DNA of 53,498 nucleotides from Muribaculaceae bacterium (GCA_017557625.1 JAFYYG010000018.1:1-53498), one strand, 5' to 3'; positions 1-9,060 are shown, numbered from the stretch's first letter. Program-made: numbers and translations. The notes: generated by a model from the letters alone, not told the origin.

Positions 1-1494
1 GTCTTCAACAACCTTGAACTCTACATTGCCAGGAGCGAGCTCAGTCTCGGCGCTTGTCCACTCATAGAGGCCAGTCTCCTCGTTGAGAGTCATCTCGGGA
101 GCGGCAGCAGGATCCCATGCGTTCTCCATGCCATAGAGAGCAGCTGGAGTACCACAAACTGCATAAGTGTGCTCTACTGGAGTCTCAACTGGGGTGAGAG
201 CGGCATTAACTGTAACGTTCTCGGGATTTGAAGGATCGAAGGTAACAGTGAGTGTGTAAGTACCTGGAGCGGGAACCTCTATAACGTAGTTGTTCTCGGG
301 ATAGCAAACCTCCCAAGCGTGGTCTTGAACAACCTTGAACTCAATGTTGGTCTTGCCTTCACCAAGTTGTGTCTCAGCGCTTGTCCACTCATAGATGCCT
401 TCATCGTTGAGAGTCATCTCGGGAGCTGCTACTGGATCCCAGTCGTTCTCCATGCCAAACAGAGCAGCAGGTGCGCCGCATACGGCATAAGTGTGCTCTT
501 CAGCACCGCCAATTGTCAACTCATAGGTCTTGAAGTAGTTGCCAGGGAAATACTGATAGATGAGAGCTGTGTTCTCATTAATAACCTCAGCGTTAAGCCA
601 GTTGCACTGGAAGCCATTGGTAACGTAACCAGCCTGCTCGGGAACAGATACGATTGGTTCCTCAGCCCCCTTCTCGGCGATAGCCCAAGCATTGCCGTAG
701 TTAGGCATAGTGGTGTAGAGAACCAGGTCCTTGCCGCCGAATGCAAATGGGAAGCAGCCGTTGGTAGCGCCCTTGTTAGGCAGAGTGAAGTTAACGCCAA
801 TGAAGCCGTCCTCAGTGTCGTTCATTACCAGGTCAACAGGCTGAGCATTGCGGGTCCACAGCATGTAGCGTCTCTCACCATCAACAGTGTAGTAGGGGTT
901 AACCACTGTAGAGCTGGTTGGATTAAGAGCGGCGCCATCAATTGGGAACAGAGCGATGTGGTCGGCATCGATCTCACCTTCTACGAAAGGAACCTTCAGG
1001 ATACCGGTAGATTTGGCTGTTACAAGCCAAAGAATACCCTCTTCCATTACGTTACCTTCAACGAATCCAAAGAAGTCGCAACGGCCATTCTCGGCCTCGA
1101 AATCAGCGAAGATGTTGCCCTCAACATCAATGGGAGTGTTACTGCCAACTGGGAAAATCTTCATGATAACAGTGTCACCCATGAAGCTGCCGGGCCAGCT
1201 GTTGTCAACGCGGGCGATGATGTTGCCAGCCTCGTCGCGAGTTACTGCGGGCCAAGAAGCGGTGGCACCAGTTTCAAGAGTGCTTGCAACTATGCCATCC
1301 TCAGCATTGTAGAAGTTAATCTGGCCAAGAACCTTGTCCATAACGATGAACTTGCCGTTCATGCCGAAGCCCTGACGGTTGTTCGCACGGTCGGTGGGTA
1401 CATTGTTAGTGCTAACCAGCTCAGTGAGTGTGAACTCCTGAGCGCTCATCGTGAATGCAGCAAAAAAAGCTGCGAGAAGTAAGAATTTCTTCAT
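1..1494 (-). CDS. Secreted repeat protein, C-terminus cut by window edge
   Basis: The frame is open from an ATG at 1494 to the first base of the window, giving 498 residues with no stop, so the 3' end is missing. It begins with a signal peptide (MKKFLLLAAFFAAFTMSAQ). Residues about 20-330 look like an all-beta, propeller-like secreted domain that I cannot assign to a family. After this come tandem modules with a period of 324 bp (108 residues); the first starts near 498 and the second near 174, each opening with HTYAVCG and containing a Trp-Asp-Pro and a YEWTSAET motif. These modules resemble the beta-sandwich starch-binding-type modules of SusE/SusF-like proteins and the module in the dockerin protein at 18458-20515. 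A surface or secreted glycan-binding role is inference. The long plus-strand open frame across 319-1482 is a shadow of this gene. Confidence 0.8.
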   Translation of the reverse strand, partial: MKKFLLLAAFFAAFTMSAQEFTLTELVSTNNVPTDRANNRQGFGMNGKFIVMDKVLGQINFYNAEDGIVASTLETGATASWPAVTRDEAGNIIARVDNSWPGSFMGDTVIMKIFPVGSNTPIDVEGNIFADFEAENGRCDFFGFVEGNVMEEGILWLVTAKSTGILKVPFVEGEIDADHIALFPIDGAALNPTSSTVVNPYYTVDGERRYMLWTRNAQPVDLVMNDTEDGFIGVNFTLPNKGATNGCFPFAFGGKDLVLYTTMPNYGNAWAIAEKGAEEPIVSVPEQAGYVTNGFQCNWLNAEVINENTALIYQYFPGNYFKTYELTIGGAEEHTYAVCGAPAALFGMENDWDPVAAPEMTLNDEGIYEWTSAETQLGEGKTNIEFKVVQDHAWEVCYPENNYVIEVPAPGTYTLTVTFDPSNPENVTVNAALTPVETPVEHTYAVCGTPAALYGMENAWDPAAAPEMTLNEETGLYEWTSAETELAPGNVEFKVVED

Positions 1495-1520
1495 AATTCT
1501 GATGAATTTAGTTAATAATA

Positions 1521-1560
1521 AAAAGTTAATTATATCTCGAAAAAGTTAATTATATCTCGG
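1521..1560. repeat. 20-bp tandem duplication in the 5' leader
   Basis: The 20-mer AAAAGTTAATTATATCTCG(A/G) occurs twice head to tail, differing only in its last base. It lies between the start codon at 1494 and the candidate promoter at 1623-1630, so it would be in the untranslated leader of the minus-strand gene. No function is known to me. Confidence 0.85.
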
Positions 1561-1622
1561 TTAATACGTTTTGCTAATAATTGCATTTCAACTCACAAAT
1601 ATATATTATAATAATACAATAG

Positions 1623-1630
1623 CAAAATTA
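1623..1630 (-). promoter_or_regulatory. Candidate -7 box, repeat protein gene
   Basis: The minus strand reads TAATTTTG, matching the Bacteroidota TAnnTTTG element, about 130 nt upstream of the start at 1494. No convincing TTTG -33 box is visible. Confidence 0.4.
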
Positions 1631-1664
1631 TTTGAAAAAAATAACATTTTTTTAACGTTGCATC

Positions 1665-4124
1665 TTACTTAAGGAACAAATATGTTGTGACACTTTGCTT
1701 GCCCAGGTAGAATGCTTTGGCTTTTATCAGCCCACAATCGGCTGGCACTACAACCGGCATTGTCCATAGTGGAGAAGAGAGGGTTGGTTCGCTGCCGTCG
1801 AGGGTGTAGCGCACCTCGGCCATTCGGTATTGGGCATTGGCAAGTAGCATGCCGTCTTTCACGATAATGCCTGGTTGGGAGATGTGGAAGTCGTAGCCGC
1901 GCTTGTGAAGCATAGGCAGCTCCCACACGGCAATGCCCATGTTGTAGTTGGCGCGTGCCTCTGCCATTGCTTCATTGTCGCCAGCCCATTGTGGTGTGGC
2001 GTTCCATCCTCGCTCGGCAACGCCAAAAATCTTGGGGATGAGAAGGCGTTCCACTTCCTTGAAGTTGCGCAATGTTTCGCCCCAGAGCTGTGCCTGTACA
2101 CCTATTATGTTGTCGCGGCGCATAAGCGGTGTTTTGCCCTCGGCGTTGTCGCCATAGAGGTTCCAGGGTTGGGCTTTCCAAGAATCGAACTCGTTGACCG
2201 AGCCGCCCCAGTGCAGCCCCTGCTCATATTGGTGCATACTGTAGCCCATGTCCATATAAAAGCAGTCCACATTTGAGAGTATAGTGGGATAACCGGCATT
2301 TGCTATTTTGTAAGGCACCTCAATGCGGCTGCCTATGGTGCTCCATGCGTTCACGCCGGCAAATCGTGGTGCCACGCGCTTGTTGAAGTTGTCGTTGTGA
2401 TTCAATGCCACTTCCTGCCACCCCTCAATCTTGATGCCGCGCTTGATGAGCATTTCTGAGACACGGTCAATGTAGTGTTCCATCATTGCGTGGGTGTCTT
2501 TCATCTTCATCTTTGCCATGAGTGCCTTAACGGCAGGACTGTTGTCCCAGCATCCGCTTGCCACCTCGTCGCCGCCCAGGTGCACGATGTCGAGTTTCAG
2601 TCCAGCCGCACGATACATCTTCTGAAGCTCACCAACCACTTTGCCAAGAAAGCGGTAGGTGCCTTCTTGAGCTGGGTTGAGCACGTTGTTGGCGTAGGCC
2701 TGAACCGACTGGTAGCCGCCCTTGTCGTCGGGATCCCAGAGCATGAATTCCTGGGCTTTCTTGAGGTTGGTGGGAGCCAAGTTGTTATATCGGTATTTCA
2801 TCGCCATGATTGCGGCGCGAGAGTGTCCAGGGGTGTCGATTTCTGGGATGACCTTGATACCGTGGGCGTTGGCATAACGCAGAAACTCAATGAACTGTTC
2901 TCGGGTGAGGAAGCCGTTGGCACTTTGGCTTAGGTCGTTAGGGTTGCCGTTACCGTCGAATATTTGAGCTAAGAAGCCGTCTTCCAGCTCGTTAAGCGTG
3001 CAGCCGCGACGCGATGCCATCTGTGTGAGTTCTGGCAGTCCAGGAATCTCTAATCTCCACGCCTCATCGTCTGCAAAATGGAACTGGATGGTGTTGATTT
3101 TGTATAGTGCCAGCAAGTCAACAAGTTTCTTTAAGTCGTCGAGTCCGTAGAAGTTGCGGGCGATATCGGCCATAAAGCCTCGATAGGAGAAATCGGGCTC
3201 GTCAACGATTTTTCCCAACGGCAACGTATTGCGCTTGGAGTGGCTCAAAGCGGCGACAAGGGTTTTGGCACCGTTGAGAATGGCATTATCAGTGACACCA
3301 GTGATTACTATACAGGAATCTGTAACTTCCATTTCGTAATGCTCGAGGTTGGTGCTCAGTGTGTTGTCTAGACGTGCCTCGATTACAAAGGGGCAGTCGC
3401 TCATGACGTGGATGCCATAGATTTGCAGATTTTGCGAGAGGAAGTTCTTTACCTTGCCTATGTCATGTTTGCGGCTCTTGAAGAACGGTGGTGCCTTGAA
3501 TGAGACGAGGTTGGGAAGGCGAACCTCCCCGCCGTTGCCGCTGAGTGTCACTTGTTTGGGCGTGGGTAGTATGTGGTAGGGGTTATTATCAATGGTGCCG
3601 TTATTTAACTCATTGTTGATGTTATATACTCTTGGGCCATCGGGATAATCGGTGGTGGCGCTCCATTGTCCCATCTCCTTCAGCTCGCTGCGCTCAATCG
3701 TCACGGCGATGGGGTGGTGGGTGTCGCCATCAAGAACCACATGGCCTCCGTTAGGAGCGTACCACAGGTTTACAAACTTTCCCTTCATCATCATGTCGAT
3801 GACCAACGAGTCGCCGTCGGCAAGGGTGGCGTAACGCTCGTTGGGTTTCACCTGATAGTAGGTGGTTGAGATTTCCTTGATATCGACAGGGCAAGTAGGG
3901 GAGAACTCCAGCTGTCGCGAGAACTGGTTGAAAAAAAACATCCAGTTGCCCTCAAGCGGCTTGCCGCTGACGTTAGTGATGACAAAACGCGAGCTGTAGT
4001 AACCTGGCTTGGCGTCGTTCTTGCCCATGTCCCAGCGCACGCTGATGGGTGATTGGGCAAGGACTACAGATGATGTTATCACCATTGCTGCCGTAAGGAG
4101 CAGAGTTTTGATTAATGTTTTCAT
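1665..4124 (-). CDS. Beta-N-acetylhexosaminidase, GH20 family
   Basis: This 819-residue protein starts with a signal peptide (MKTLIKTLLLTAAMVITSS), so it acts in the periplasm or at the cell surface. An N-terminal carbohydrate-binding-like domain (about 24-180) precedes a GH20b-type domain (about 185-310) and the GH20 TIM barrel (about 310-730). The catalytic signature HLGGDE is intact, with the Asp-Glu pair at residues 519-520. In this family the Glu is the general acid and the Asp positions the substrate N-acetyl group. The C-terminal stretch (about 745-819) resembles the chitobiase-type C-terminal beta domain. The enzyme should release terminal N-acetylhexosamine from glycans such as mucin or host N-glycans, though the actual substrate cannot be read from sequence. 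Its start codon lies 5 nt downstream of the phosphatase stop, so the two are probably co-transcribed. Confidence 0.95.
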   Translation of the reverse strand: MKTLIKTLLLTAAMVITSSVVLAQSPISVRWDMGKNDAKPGYYSSRFVITNVSGKPLEGNWMFFFNQFSRQLEFSPTCPVDIKEISTTYYQVKPNERYATLADGDSLVIDMMMKGKFVNLWYAPNGGHVVLDGDTHHPIAVTIERSELKEMGQWSATTDYPDGPRVYNINNELNNGTIDNNPYHILPTPKQVTLSGNGGEVRLPNLVSFKAPPFFKSRKHDIGKVKNFLSQNLQIYGIHVMSDCPFVIEARLDNTLSTNLEHYEMEVTDSCIVITGVTDNAILNGAKTLVAALSHSKRNTLPLGKIVDEPDFSYRGFMADIARNFYGLDDLKKLVDLLALYKINTIQFHFADDEAWRLEIPGLPELTQMASRRGCTLNELEDGFLAQIFDGNGNPNDLSQSANGFLTREQFIEFLRYANAHGIKVIPEIDTPGHSRAAIMAMKYRYNNLAPTNLKKAQEFMLWDPDDKGGYQSVQAYANNVLNPAQEGTYRFLGKVVGELQKMYRAAGLKLDIVHLGGDEVASGCWDNSPAVKALMAKMKMKDTHAMMEHYIDRVSEMLIKRGIKIEGWQEVALNHNDNFNKRVAPRFAGVNAWSTIGSRIEVPYKIANAGYPTILSNVDCFYMDMGYSMHQYEQGLHWGGSVNEFDSWKAQPWNLYGDNAEGKTPLMRRDNIIGVQAQLWGETLRNFKEVERLLIPKIFGVAERGWNATPQWAGDNEAMAEARANYNMGIAVWELPMLHKRGYDFHISQPGIIVKDGMLLANAQYRMAEVRYTLDGSEPTLSSPLWTMPVVVPADCGLIKAKAFYLGKQSVTTYLFLK

Positions 4125-4129
4125 TGCTG

Positions 4130-4615
4130 TTATAGTTTGTTGTTGATTATGTCGTTAAGAAGATTTTCGCAGGCGTCCTCGAGAAGGTCTAGTGCCAGCT
4201 CAAAGCCCTCGGCACCCTCGTAGTAGGGGTCAGGGACATAGTCGTAGTGGGCGCGAAGCTTCACGATGTAGTTGCCAAGCATCACGATTTTTGACTGTTG
4301 CTCGGGCGAGGCGGCGAGGTACATGAGGTTGCGACGGTTGCTCTCGTCCATAGCGATGATGATGTCGAAATACTCGAAATCGTCGCTTGTGATGGGGCGG
4401 GCGCGGTGCGTGAGGTTATAGCCGCGGCGGCTGGCATGGCGGCGCATACGAGGGTCGGGCAGCTGTCCCTGGTGGCCGCTGTAGGTTCCAGCCGAGTCAA
4501 TCTCAAAGCGCGTGGCCAGCCCTCGTTCCTCCACGAGCCTCTGCATCACACCTTCCCCCGCCGGCGACCGGCAGATGTTGCCCAAGCAGACGAAAAGTAT
4601 TTTGATTTCTTTCAT
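4130..4615 (-). CDS. Low-molecular-weight protein tyrosine phosphatase
   Basis: The 161-residue product carries the P-loop signature CLGNICRS at residues 10-17 (catalytic Cys10, phosphate-binding Arg16) and a C-terminal DPYYEG loop that supplies the general-acid Asp in this family. I chose the ATG at 4615 because it places the P-loop at the usual distance from the N-terminus; the frame extends upstream to 4660, but that part runs into a palindromic repeat. It should dephosphorylate tyrosine-phosphorylated proteins or act as a small-molecule phosphatase; such proteins often serve capsule regulation, but no capsule genes are near. GH20 follows after 5 nt. The apparent promoter leaves almost no leader (see 4620-4651). 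Confidence 0.93.
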   Translation of the reverse strand: MKEIKILFVCLGNICRSPAGEGVMQRLVEERGLATRFEIDSAGTYSGHQGQLPDPRMRRHASRRGYNLTHRARPITSDDFEYFDIIIAMDESNRRNLMYLAASPEQQSKIVMLGNYIVKLRAHYDYVPDPYYEGAEGFELALDLLEDACENLLNDIINNKL

Positions 4616-4619
4616 TTTG

Positions 4620-4651
4620 CAAAAATACAATAACTTTCCCAAATTTCCAAA
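4620..4651 (-). promoter_or_regulatory. Promoter of phosphatase-GH20 operon, near-leaderless
   Basis: Read on the minus strand, TTTG (4651-4648), a 20-nt spacer and TATTTTTG (4627-4620) match the Bacteroidota consensus. Only four bases separate the -7 box from the ATG at 4615, so transcription would begin at or next to the start codon. The -33 box overlaps the edge of the palindrome at 4649-4689. Confidence 0.55.
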
Positions 4652-4689
4652 ATGAGACAAATGGGGTCTGACCCCTTTTGTCTCATTTT
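4649..4689. repeat. REP-like palindrome, GGGGTC family, copy 1
   Basis: A 20-bp left arm and a 20-bp right arm around a single T form a near-perfect hairpin with one mismatch and the core GGGGTC-T-GACCCC. The shared arm is TGAGACAAATGGGGTC. Related copies lie at 5618-5650 and 31931-31963. This copy sits between the RAYT stop codon and the phosphatase promoter. Confidence 0.92.
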
Positions 4690-4695
4690 TAGTCT

Positions 4696-5523
4696 CTATT
4701 TATATGTTTTGAGTTTTGTCCTTCTTCTGTAAATAGTTGCTCTGCTTATTCCAATATGCTGATTTACAAAGGTGTAAGAGACTCCTTTTTCAAGGGCTTT
4801 GTTGGCGAGTTCTAATCGGTCAACTTTGTTCATCTCTTTGATGGTTGAGAAATCTATACCGCTGGGCAAAAGTTTAGTTACAATGCTGATAGATTCTTCG
4901 TCAGTAAGAGTTTTTTTGATTTTGTCAATAGCAGAAACAAATTGTTCAAAATCTTCAGGATTAGAGTTGTTGCCCATAGCAATTGCTCTTACCTGGTTTT
5001 CGCTCATGCCCGAGAAGGGTATTTTATGCTCGCAAATAGCAAAATTGAGGTACTTTTCAGGATGAGCATATTCTCCCCAACTGCTCCATCGGTATTCCTC
5101 TGGTGTCTTGCAGATGCCAGCTTTCACTGGATTCATGTGAATATAATTAAGGAGTTTACAGAAATATTCAATCTCGCCAACAGGTTCACTGCGGAAACGT
5201 CCTTCAAACAATGTGCCCGAGCGCTCTCGGCGTTTGTTGAAATAGCTGACGTAGGAAATGCCTATTCTTCGGACTATTTCGCCTATATGCATGTCTTTCT
5301 CGGCAATCAGCAGATGGATATGATTGGTCATAAGACAGTAAGCATAGATATGGCAGATAGATGGCTTAGTGCCAGCTGGATTTTTGATGGGCTTTGAAAA
5401 TGTGCGAAGTATCTTTGTCATCTTCATGAAATCTATTTCATCGAGAAATAGGTCAGAGCGATTAATCCCTCGAAGCATAACATGGTATATTCCAGTTGGG
5501 CTTGGTATTCTTGGTGTGCGCAT
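4696..5523 (-). CDS. RAYT / IS200-like Y1 transposase
   Basis: The 275-residue protein belongs to the Y1 (HUH) transposase fold of REP-associated tyrosine transposases. The metal-binding HIH triad is at residues 68-70 in YCLMTNHIHLLI, and a candidate catalytic Tyr94 lies in the following helix (SYVSYFNKR). The family motifs SGTLFEGRF and HMNPVKAG also follow. The last 40 residues look like an added helix-turn-helix (VNQHIGISRATIYRRR), probably for DNA binding. The gene is intact and is bracketed by two copies of the same palindrome, 4649-4689 downstream and 5618-5650 upstream, as expected for a RAYT with its REP substrate. Such enzymes cut single-stranded DNA at REP hairpins; cutting of this palindrome is inference from position. 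Confidence 0.9.
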   Translation of the reverse strand: MRTPRIPSPTGIYHVMLRGINRSDLFLDEIDFMKMTKILRTFSKPIKNPAGTKPSICHIYAYCLMTNHIHLLIAEKDMHIGEIVRRIGISYVSYFNKRRERSGTLFEGRFRSEPVGEIEYFCKLLNYIHMNPVKAGICKTPEEYRWSSWGEYAHPEKYLNFAICEHKIPFSGMSENQVRAIAMGNNSNPEDFEQFVSAIDKIKKTLTDEESISIVTKLLPSGIDFSTIKEMNKVDRLELANKALEKGVSYTFVNQHIGISRATIYRRRTKLKTYK

Positions 5524-5617
5524 TTGAAAAAGTTTAATAATTAATGGAGTAAGTTGATTATAAAGTGTGCAAATTTAGAATTTATTTTTGAGATTTCAAA
5601 ATAAAACTGGAAAAAAA

Positions 5618-5650
5618 TGAGACAAATGGGGTCAGACCCCAATTGTCTCA
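5618..5650. repeat. REP-like palindrome, GGGGTC family, copy 2
   Basis: Arms TGAGACAAATGGGGTC and GACCCCAATTGTCTCA surround one A, with one mismatch. It lies about 95 bp upstream of the RAYT start and 70 bp upstream of the panC -7 box. Confidence 0.92.
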
Positions 5651-5719
5651 AAAATTAGTCTTAAATTTCAAAAAACAAAAAAACTAACGACTAACAACTA
5701 ATAACTAAAAACTATTTAC

Positions 5720-5727
5720 TATCTTTG
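5720..5727 (+). promoter_or_regulatory. -7 box of panC-panD
   Basis: TATCTTTG, a perfect TAnnTTTG match, lies 31 nt before the panC ATG and follows a run of ACTAA-type direct repeats (about 5680-5715). No clear -33 TTTG is present. Confidence 0.5.
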
Positions 5728-5758
5728 CACCCGATTTCGAAATCATATTGTAATTACA

Positions 5759-6616
5759 ATGAAAATAATTAGCAAAGTCGATGAGCTGAGAAAGCAGGTC
5801 GAGAAGTTTCGTGGCGCGGGCAAGACAATAGGTCTGGTGCCCACCATGGGAGCGTTGCACGAAGGCCATCAGTCGCTGGTGGAGCGTGCACGCAGTGAGA
5901 ATGACATTGTGGTGGTGAGCGTTTTTCTCAACCCCACACAATTTAACAACAAGGAGGATTTGCGCACCTATCCGCGCACTGCCGAGGCCGACGCCGCATT
6001 GCTTGAGCGCTGTGGTGTTGACATCGCCTTCATGCCCACCGTGGAGGACATCTATCCTGAGCCCGACACCCGTGTGTTCAAGCTCGGTCCCGTCGCCGAG
6101 GTGATGGAGGGGGCTATGCGTCCGGGGCACTTCAATGGCGTGTGCCAGATTGTGAGCAAGCTCTTCATGATGGTAGAGCCTACGCGCGCCTACTTTGGCG
6201 AGAAGGACTTCCAGCAGATTGCTGTTATCCGCGCGATGATCAAGCAGTTGGGCTTCAATCTGGAGATAGTTACCTGCCCTTGCATCCGTGAGGCCGACGG
6301 TCTAGCCAAAAGCAGCCGCAACGTGCGCCTCACGCCGCTGGTACGTAAAATCGCTCCAAACATCTACCGTGTGCTGTGCGACAGCCTGGCGTTTGCCGAA
6401 GACCACAGCATAGAGCAGACCCACGACTGGGTGGTTGCCACGCTCAACGCTTATCCCGAGATGGAAGTGGAGTATTTCTCGATTTGCGACGGCATCACGT
6501 TGCAGCCAGTAACTGATTGGAACGAAAGCGATTATATCGTTGGTTGCATCACCGTTTACTGCGGCGATGTGCGCGAAATCGACAATATCACCTACAAGAA
6601 ACCCGAAAATTTGTAA
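5759..6616 (+). CDS. panC: Pantothenate synthetase
   Basis: The 285-residue cytoplasmic enzyme joins pantoate and beta-alanine using ATP to make pantothenate, the precursor of coenzyme A. The HIGH-like nucleotide-binding motif appears as [10 protein letters not shown] (residues about 28-37), the pantoate-site segment as RPGHFNGV, and the KMSKS-like region follows FGEKDFQQ. Length and motif order are normal for the family. panD follows after 64 nt on the same strand, so the two steps of the pathway specific to beta-alanine use are encoded together, a common arrangement. Confidence 0.97.
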   Translation: MKIISKVDELRKQVEKFRGAGKTIGLVPTMGALHEGHQSLVERARSENDIVVVSVFLNPTQFNNKEDLRTYPRTAEADAALLERCGVDIAFMPTVEDIYPEPDTRVFKLGPVAEVMEGAMRPGHFNGVCQIVSKLFMMVEPTRAYFGEKDFQQIAVIRAMIKQLGFNLEIVTCPCIREADGLAKSSRNVRLTPLVRKIAPNIYRVLCDSLAFAEDHSIEQTHDWVVATLNAYPEMEVEYFSICDGITLQPVTDWNESDYIVGCITVYCGDVREIDNITYKKPENL

Positions 6617-6680
6617 TGTGGCACGCTTTTTGCTAACGCAGATGTGAAACACATTATTAATTCTTAAATATTTTAGCGCT

Positions 6681-7031
6681 ATGTTCATTCAAGTTGTGAA
6701 ATCAAAGATTCATCGTGTCACCGTCACCGGTGCCAACCTCGACTACATTGGCAGCATCACCATCGACCAGGATTTGCTCGATGCAGCCGGAATCGTTGAA
6801 GGGGAGCGTGTGTTCATAGTAGATAACAACAACGGCGAGCGCCTCGATACCTATGTGATTCCTGGCGAGCGCGGCAAGGGCGAAGTGTGCCTCAATGGGG
6901 CCGCTGCCCGCAAGGTGCAGCCGGGCGATGTGGTAATAATAATGTCCTACGCCCTGATGACCCCCGAGGAGGCTAAGGGCTTCAAACCAATGGTGGTCTT
7001 CCCCGACACTGCTACAAATAAACTCATTTAA
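6681..7031 (+). CDS. panD: Aspartate 1-decarboxylase proenzyme
   Basis: This 116-residue pyruvoyl-dependent enzyme converts aspartate to beta-alanine, the substrate used by the upstream panC product. The self-cleavage site Gly24-Ser25 is visible in [10 protein letters not shown]; Ser25 becomes the pyruvoyl group. Length matches the family. No terminator is obvious after the gene; the 65-bp gap to ffh is filled with low-complexity ACTTAACACTT-type repeats, so read-through into ffh is possible. Confidence 0.97.
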   Translation: MFIQVVKSKIHRVTVTGANLDYIGSITIDQDLLDAAGIVEGERVFIVDNNNGERLDTYVIPGERGKGEVCLNGAAARKVQPGDVVIIMSYALMTPEEAKGFKPMVVFPDTATNKLI

Positions 7032-7096
7032 TTCCTTAAAGTTTCACATTAAAGACTTAACACTTAAAACTTGACACTTAACACTTAATAATATAT

Positions 7097-8419
7097 ATGT
7101 TTGAAAATCTAAGCGAAAGATTAGAACGCGCGTTTAAAGTTCTGAAAGGCGAAGGCCGAATCACCGAGATCAATGTCGCTGAGACATTAAAAGAGGTGCG
7201 CCGCACCCTTATCGAGGCTGATGTCAACTACAAAGTGGCAAAGACCTTCACCGATACGGTGAAAGAGAAAGCCATAGGTCAAAATGTAATCAACTCCCTC
7301 AAACCTAAGGAGTTGATGATTAAAATAGTTCACGATGAGCTCACCGAGCTCATGGGTGGCGAGCAGGCTCCGTTTAATGTTGAGGGCAATCCCGCCATCA
7401 TCCTTATGTCGGGTCTGCAAGGTTCTGGTAAGACCACCTTCTCGGGCAAGCTTGCCAACCGTTATATCAAGCGCCATCCGTTGCTGGTGGCTTGCGACGT
7501 GTATCGTCCCGCGGCCATCGAGCAGCTCAAGGTGCTGGGAGAGCAGATTGGTGTGCCGGTATATAGCGAGCCTGAGAACCAGAACCCAGTGGAGATAGCG
7601 CAGCACGCCATTGCCGACGCCAAGCTCAAAGGCTATGGCATGGTGATTGTCGATACCGCTGGCCGTCTCGCCGTTGATGAGCAGATGATGCAGGAAATAA
7701 AGGCGATAAAAGATGCTATTGACCCCAACGAGACACTCTTCGTGGTTGACTCGATGACCGGTCAGGACGCAGTGAACACCGCCAAGGCCTTCAACGACCG
7801 CCTCGACTTCGACGGCGTGGTGCTCACCAAGCTTGACGGTGACACCCGCGGTGGTGCGGCCCTCTCTATCCGCACCGTTGTCAACAAGCCCATCAAGTGG
7901 GTGGGTACCGGCGAGAAGATGGAAGCCATCGACCCGTTCCGTCCCGCAGGTATGGCCGACCGCATCCTCAACATGGGTGATATCGTGTCGCTCGTTGACC
8001 GCATGCAGCAGCAGTATGACGAGGACCAGGCCCGCGAGTTGCAGAAGAAGATTGCCAAGAACAAGTTCGACTTCAACGACTTCCTCTCGCAGATTTCCAA
8101 AATCAAGAAGATGGGTCACCTTAAAGACCTCGCCTCGATGATTCCTGGCGTGGGCAAGGCCATCAAAGACGTGGACATCAGCGACGACGCCTTCAAGGGC
8201 ATTGAGGCCATCATCCACTCCATGACGCCCTATGAGCGCGAGCATCCTGAGGTGATTAACGGCACTCGTCGTCAGCGCATTGCGCGCGGTAGCGGCACCA
8301 GCATCCAGGAGGTGAACCGTTTGCTCACACAATTTGACCAGACCCGCAAGGCGATGCACAAGATGAGCAACATGAGTCCCAAGCAGCTCATGCGCGCCGG
8401 CAAGAAGAAGCGCCGATAA
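7097..8419 (+). CDS. ffh: Signal recognition particle protein Ffh (SRP54)
   Basis: The 440-residue GTPase binds signal sequences of nascent inner-membrane proteins together with 4.5S RNA and docks on FtsY. An N-terminal helical bundle (about 1-95) precedes the G domain, with P-loop GLQGSGKTT near residue 105, DTAGRL and TKLDGDTRGG. The methionine-rich M domain ends in MSNMSPKQLMRAGKKKRR, the expected RNA- and signal-binding tail. It stands alone after panC-panD with no functional link. Confidence 0.98.
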   Translation: MFENLSERLERAFKVLKGEGRITEINVAETLKEVRRTLIEADVNYKVAKTFTDTVKEKAIGQNVINSLKPKELMIKIVHDELTELMGGEQAPFNVEGNPAIILMSGLQGSGKTTFSGKLANRYIKRHPLLVACDVYRPAAIEQLKVLGEQIGVPVYSEPENQNPVEIAQHAIADAKLKGYGMVIVDTAGRLAVDEQMMQEIKAIKDAIDPNETLFVVDSMTGQDAVNTAKAFNDRLDFDGVVLTKLDGDTRGGAALSIRTVVNKPIKWVGTGEKMEAIDPFRPAGMADRILNMGDIVSLVDRMQQQYDEDQARELQKKIAKNKFDFNDFLSQISKIKKMGHLKDLASMIPGVGKAIKDVDISDDAFKGIEAIIHSMTPYEREHPEVINGTRRQRIARGSGTSIQEVNRLLTQFDQTRKAMHKMSNMSPKQLMRAGKKKRR

Positions 8420-8537
8420 TTTTAGTTTAGAGGTTTGAGTTTAGTGTTTAGAGGTTAGAGCACCTCAACCTTGACTGATATAATAAAACTGCTGTTTCTC
8501 ACGTTAATGAATGAAACAAACATAACGACGATACATT

Positions 8538-9008
8538 ATGAAGAAATTACTTGCAATAGCAATTGTGGCTTTGTTGGGAGTTGCCACGGCATCGGCGCAG
8601 AAAGGCGAGATGGCGGTGGGCGGAAACCTGCTCTACGGCAGCGAGATCAACTCGGTGGGCCTGGGTGCCAAGTTCCAGTATGGCATAATTGACCACCTGC
8701 GCGGCGAGGCTTCGTTCAACTACTATTTCCAGAACAAAGGCTTCAGGATGTGGGACTTGAACGCCAATGCACATTATGTGTTTGGCATCACCGAGAAGTT
8801 CAGCGCCTATCCCCTTGCTGGTCTTACCATAGTGAACAAGAGTTATGCCGACGTTGACGACTCCATCACCCGCTTTGGCTTGAACCTGGGCGGTGGCTGC
8901 GAATATGACGTGAATGAGAGATGGAGAGTCAATGCCGAGTTCAAATACTCCATTGTGAGCACCATCGACCAGGCAGTGTTCAGTGTGGGTGCTGTTTACA
9001 AGTTCTAG
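8538..9008 (+). CDS. Small outer-membrane beta-barrel protein
   Basis: The 156-residue product has a signal peptide ending in ATASAQ (about residue 21), followed by alternating amphipathic strands and a C-terminal Phe (GAVYKF), as in eight-stranded OmpX/PorT-type barrels. The mature length of about 135 residues fits a minimal barrel. Specific function is unknown. It is followed by a 165-bp gap holding a long hairpin (9061-9105), then a thioredoxin-fold protein on the same strand. Confidence 0.8.
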   Translation: MKKLLAIAIVALLGVATASAQKGEMAVGGNLLYGSEINSVGLGAKFQYGIIDHLRGEASFNYYFQNKGFRMWDLNANAHYVFGITEKFSAYPLAGLTIVNKSYADVDDSITRFGLNLGGGCEYDVNERWRVNAEFKYSIVSTIDQAVFSVGAVYKF

Positions 9009-9060
9009 ATGACGGCGGCTTGGCCCCCGTACTAGTGAACCTCCACAAATTTTGGAATGC

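Noticed and set aside
319-1482. A 387-residue plus-strand open frame
   Set aside because: It is antisense to the truncated minus-strand gene, which has a signal peptide and repeated modules; the plus frame has no such features.
7187-8359. A 390-residue minus-strand open frame opposite ffh
   Set aside because: ffh on the plus strand has all family motifs; the minus frame shows none.
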